From JAQVEM01 sp964601205 (lineage in GTDB: Bacteria > Actinomycetota > Humimicrobiia > Humimicrobiales > Humimicrobiaceae): a stretch of 64,000 nt of DNA. The notes beneath the pieces are model-generated. The model was not told where the DNA came from. It made no database searches and saw nothing but the letters and a program-made list of their open reading frames with translations. The translations under genes and the position numbers were made by a program. Location of the stretch: assembly GCA_964601205.1 (NCBI GenBank), contig CAZRML010000005.1, forward strand, positions 62,001 to 126,000, read 5' to 3'. How positions within the stretch are numbered: the stretch's first letter is position 1; every line of letters begins with the position of its first letter. Below, in pieces: positions 63,099 through 64,000 of this stretch.

Positions 63099-64000
63099 AT
63101 GCTCGGAGGATTTACACAAAATTTTAAGCCACTCAAATTGCTGTCAGATAAACAGGTTGAAATCATTCAACGAGGAACACTGGATATCCTTGAGAAGACA
63201 GGGGTAAGGATTGAACATGAAGGAGCGCAGAGAATTTTTGCCGAGAATGGTTGTAAGGTTGATTTTGAAAAAAAAAGAGTGAAAATACCCGGCCGGGTGG
63301 TAGAAAATTGTCTTAGCAAATGCCCTGATAGCTTTGTAGTTAGAGCGAGGGATCCCGGGAATAATATAACCATTGGCGGAAATGTATTGTATTTTGAAAA
63401 CTCTATCGGGATGAAGGCTGTTAGTCTGGATACATGGAGTCCCCATATAGCTACAATGTTGGAACAAATTGAAGGGGTTAAGGTACTTGATTCGCTTGAA
63501 AACATGCATGTGATGAATGTGTATGCTTCATATTCCGAAATAGAAGGTGTCTCTCCATACATGGCTGCACTGGAGGACCTTGCCAGCAGGATAACAAATT
63601 CCACAAAGTGTCAGACTGCAGGCTCCTTCAAACAAAACGAAATTTTCGCAATACGGATGGGGAAAGTGGTGGATATAGACCTTATAGGGACAGTAAATGC
63701 TATATCACCACTTACCTATGGTAATGAGGCCGCTGAAGCAATTTTCAGGTTTGCCGGTGCAGGGTTTCCAATTAATTTTGGCAGTGGTGCAGTAATGGGG
63801 ATAACCGGACCGGCGACTATAGCCGGTGCGACGGTAACCAATAATGCGGAACTCCTGGCGGGAATAGTTCTGGCACAGCTGATAAATCCAGGTACAAAAA
63901 TACTGGTGAGCGATTCCGTTTACCCGATGGATATCAGAAGAGGATACCCTGCATTTGGGGCTGTAGAGGCTGCTATGCATAATATGGTGTTTAACCAGAT
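63099..64000 (+). CDS. MttB-family methyltransferase, 3' end outside window
   Basis: The first 300 codons of a trimethylamine/glycine-betaine-type methyltransferase (MttB superfamily, TIM barrel). Seen: I-L-E-K-T-G-V near the N terminus, the SPLTYGNEAAEAI block, then G-I-T-G-P-A-T-I-A-G-A and LLAGIVLAQLINPGT, all family-typical. ATG at 63099 after CGG; no in-frame stop through 64000. The pyrrolysine (in-frame TAG) of Methanosarcina MttB is at residue 334, just past the end, so this could be a Pyl or, more commonly in bacteria, a non-Pyl MtgB/MtpB-like enzyme. It would methylate a corrinoid such as the B12 domain encoded just upstream. Confidence 0.9.
   Translation, partial: MLGGFTQNFKPLKLLSDKQVEIIQRGTLDILEKTGVRIEHEGAQRIFAENGCKVDFEKKRVKIPGRVVENCLSKCPDSFVVRARDPGNNITIGGNVLYFENSIGMKAVSLDTWSPHIATMLEQIEGVKVLDSLENMHVMNVYASYSEIEGVSPYMAALEDLASRITNSTKCQTAGSFKQNEIFAIRMGKVVDIDLIGTVNAISPLTYGNEAAEAIFRFAGAGFPINFGSGAVMGITGPATIAGATVTNNAELLAGIVLAQLINPGTKILVSDSVYPMDIRRGYPAFGAVEAAMHNMVFNQ

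Noticed and set aside
1..64000. CRISPR arrays, tRNA/rRNA genes, insertion sequences or prophage
   Set aside because: No regular direct-repeat array, cloverleaf-like sequence, transposase or terminal inverted repeats were recognised by eye; the XerC-type gene fits the chromosomal dimer-resolution enzyme.

Overview
The window is an AT-rich stretch of a bacterial chromosome dominated by housekeeping genes. All but rpmB lie on the plus strand, in long, tightly packed operons. Gene order follows the core-information clusters of Gram-positive-type bacteria: priA-def-fmt-rsmB, rpmF-plsX-acpP-rnc-smc-ftsY-ffh-rpsP-khpA-rimM-trmD-rplS-lepB-rnhB-yraN, comM-dprA-xerC-rpsB-tsf-pyrH-frr-uppS-rseP-ispG-proS, nusA-infB-rbfA-nrnA-truB-ribF-rpsO-pnp, and M16 peptidase-dapB-dapA-rnj-ftsK-cinA-thpR-recA. 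RNase J, a FakA-like protein, a four-Cys L28, an ADP-forming acetyl-CoA synthetase and a corrinoid/MttB methyl-transfer locus point to an uncultured anaerobic, fermentative or methyl-utilising bacterium. A deep-branching Actinomycetota-, Bacillota- or Atribacterota-like lineage is possible. There is no rRNA gene here, so I do not name a taxon.

Layout. 1-5 kb: replication restart, N-terminal Met processing, tRNA formylation and 16S methylation, then divergently oriented rpmB. 5-9 kb: FakA-like protein, rsmD, coaD, a coiled-coil protein and rpmF. 9-14 kb: an acetate/ATP-forming module (ADP-forming ligase plus a DRTGG protein) set between rpmF and plsX, then acpP and rnc. 14-23 kb: smc, both SRP GTPases, ribosomal proteins and modification enzymes, signal peptidase and RNase HII. 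23-30 kb: a GAF/PAS/HD-GYP phosphodiesterase, comM, dprA, an unknown gene and xerC. 30-39 kb: translation and nucleotide genes, isoprenoid carrier synthesis, proS and recD2. 39-49 kb: the nusA-infB-pnp group. 49-59 kb: peptidase, lysine pathway, RNA decay, DNA translocase and recA. 59-62 kb: a MarR regulator with its operators and a MATE efflux pump. 62-64 kb: a Crp/Fnr-corrinoid fusion protein followed by an MttB-family methyltransferase cut by the window end.

The points of most interest are: (1) a single protein joining a complete Crp/Fnr regulator to a complete methyltransferase-type corrinoid module, encoded directly before an MttB-family gene; (2) an SMC protein with intact ATPase heads, shortened arms and no recognisable hinge; (3) a textbook intrinsic terminator between a predicted extended -10 promoter and nusA, suggesting leader attenuation; (4) truB split by a one-base shift at a T9 run; and (5) rsmD and yraN with no ATG, GTG or TTG start. 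About sixteen genes appear to start with TTG. No stretch over 300 bases lacks a gene. I saw no tRNA, rRNA, CRISPR array, IS element or prophage.
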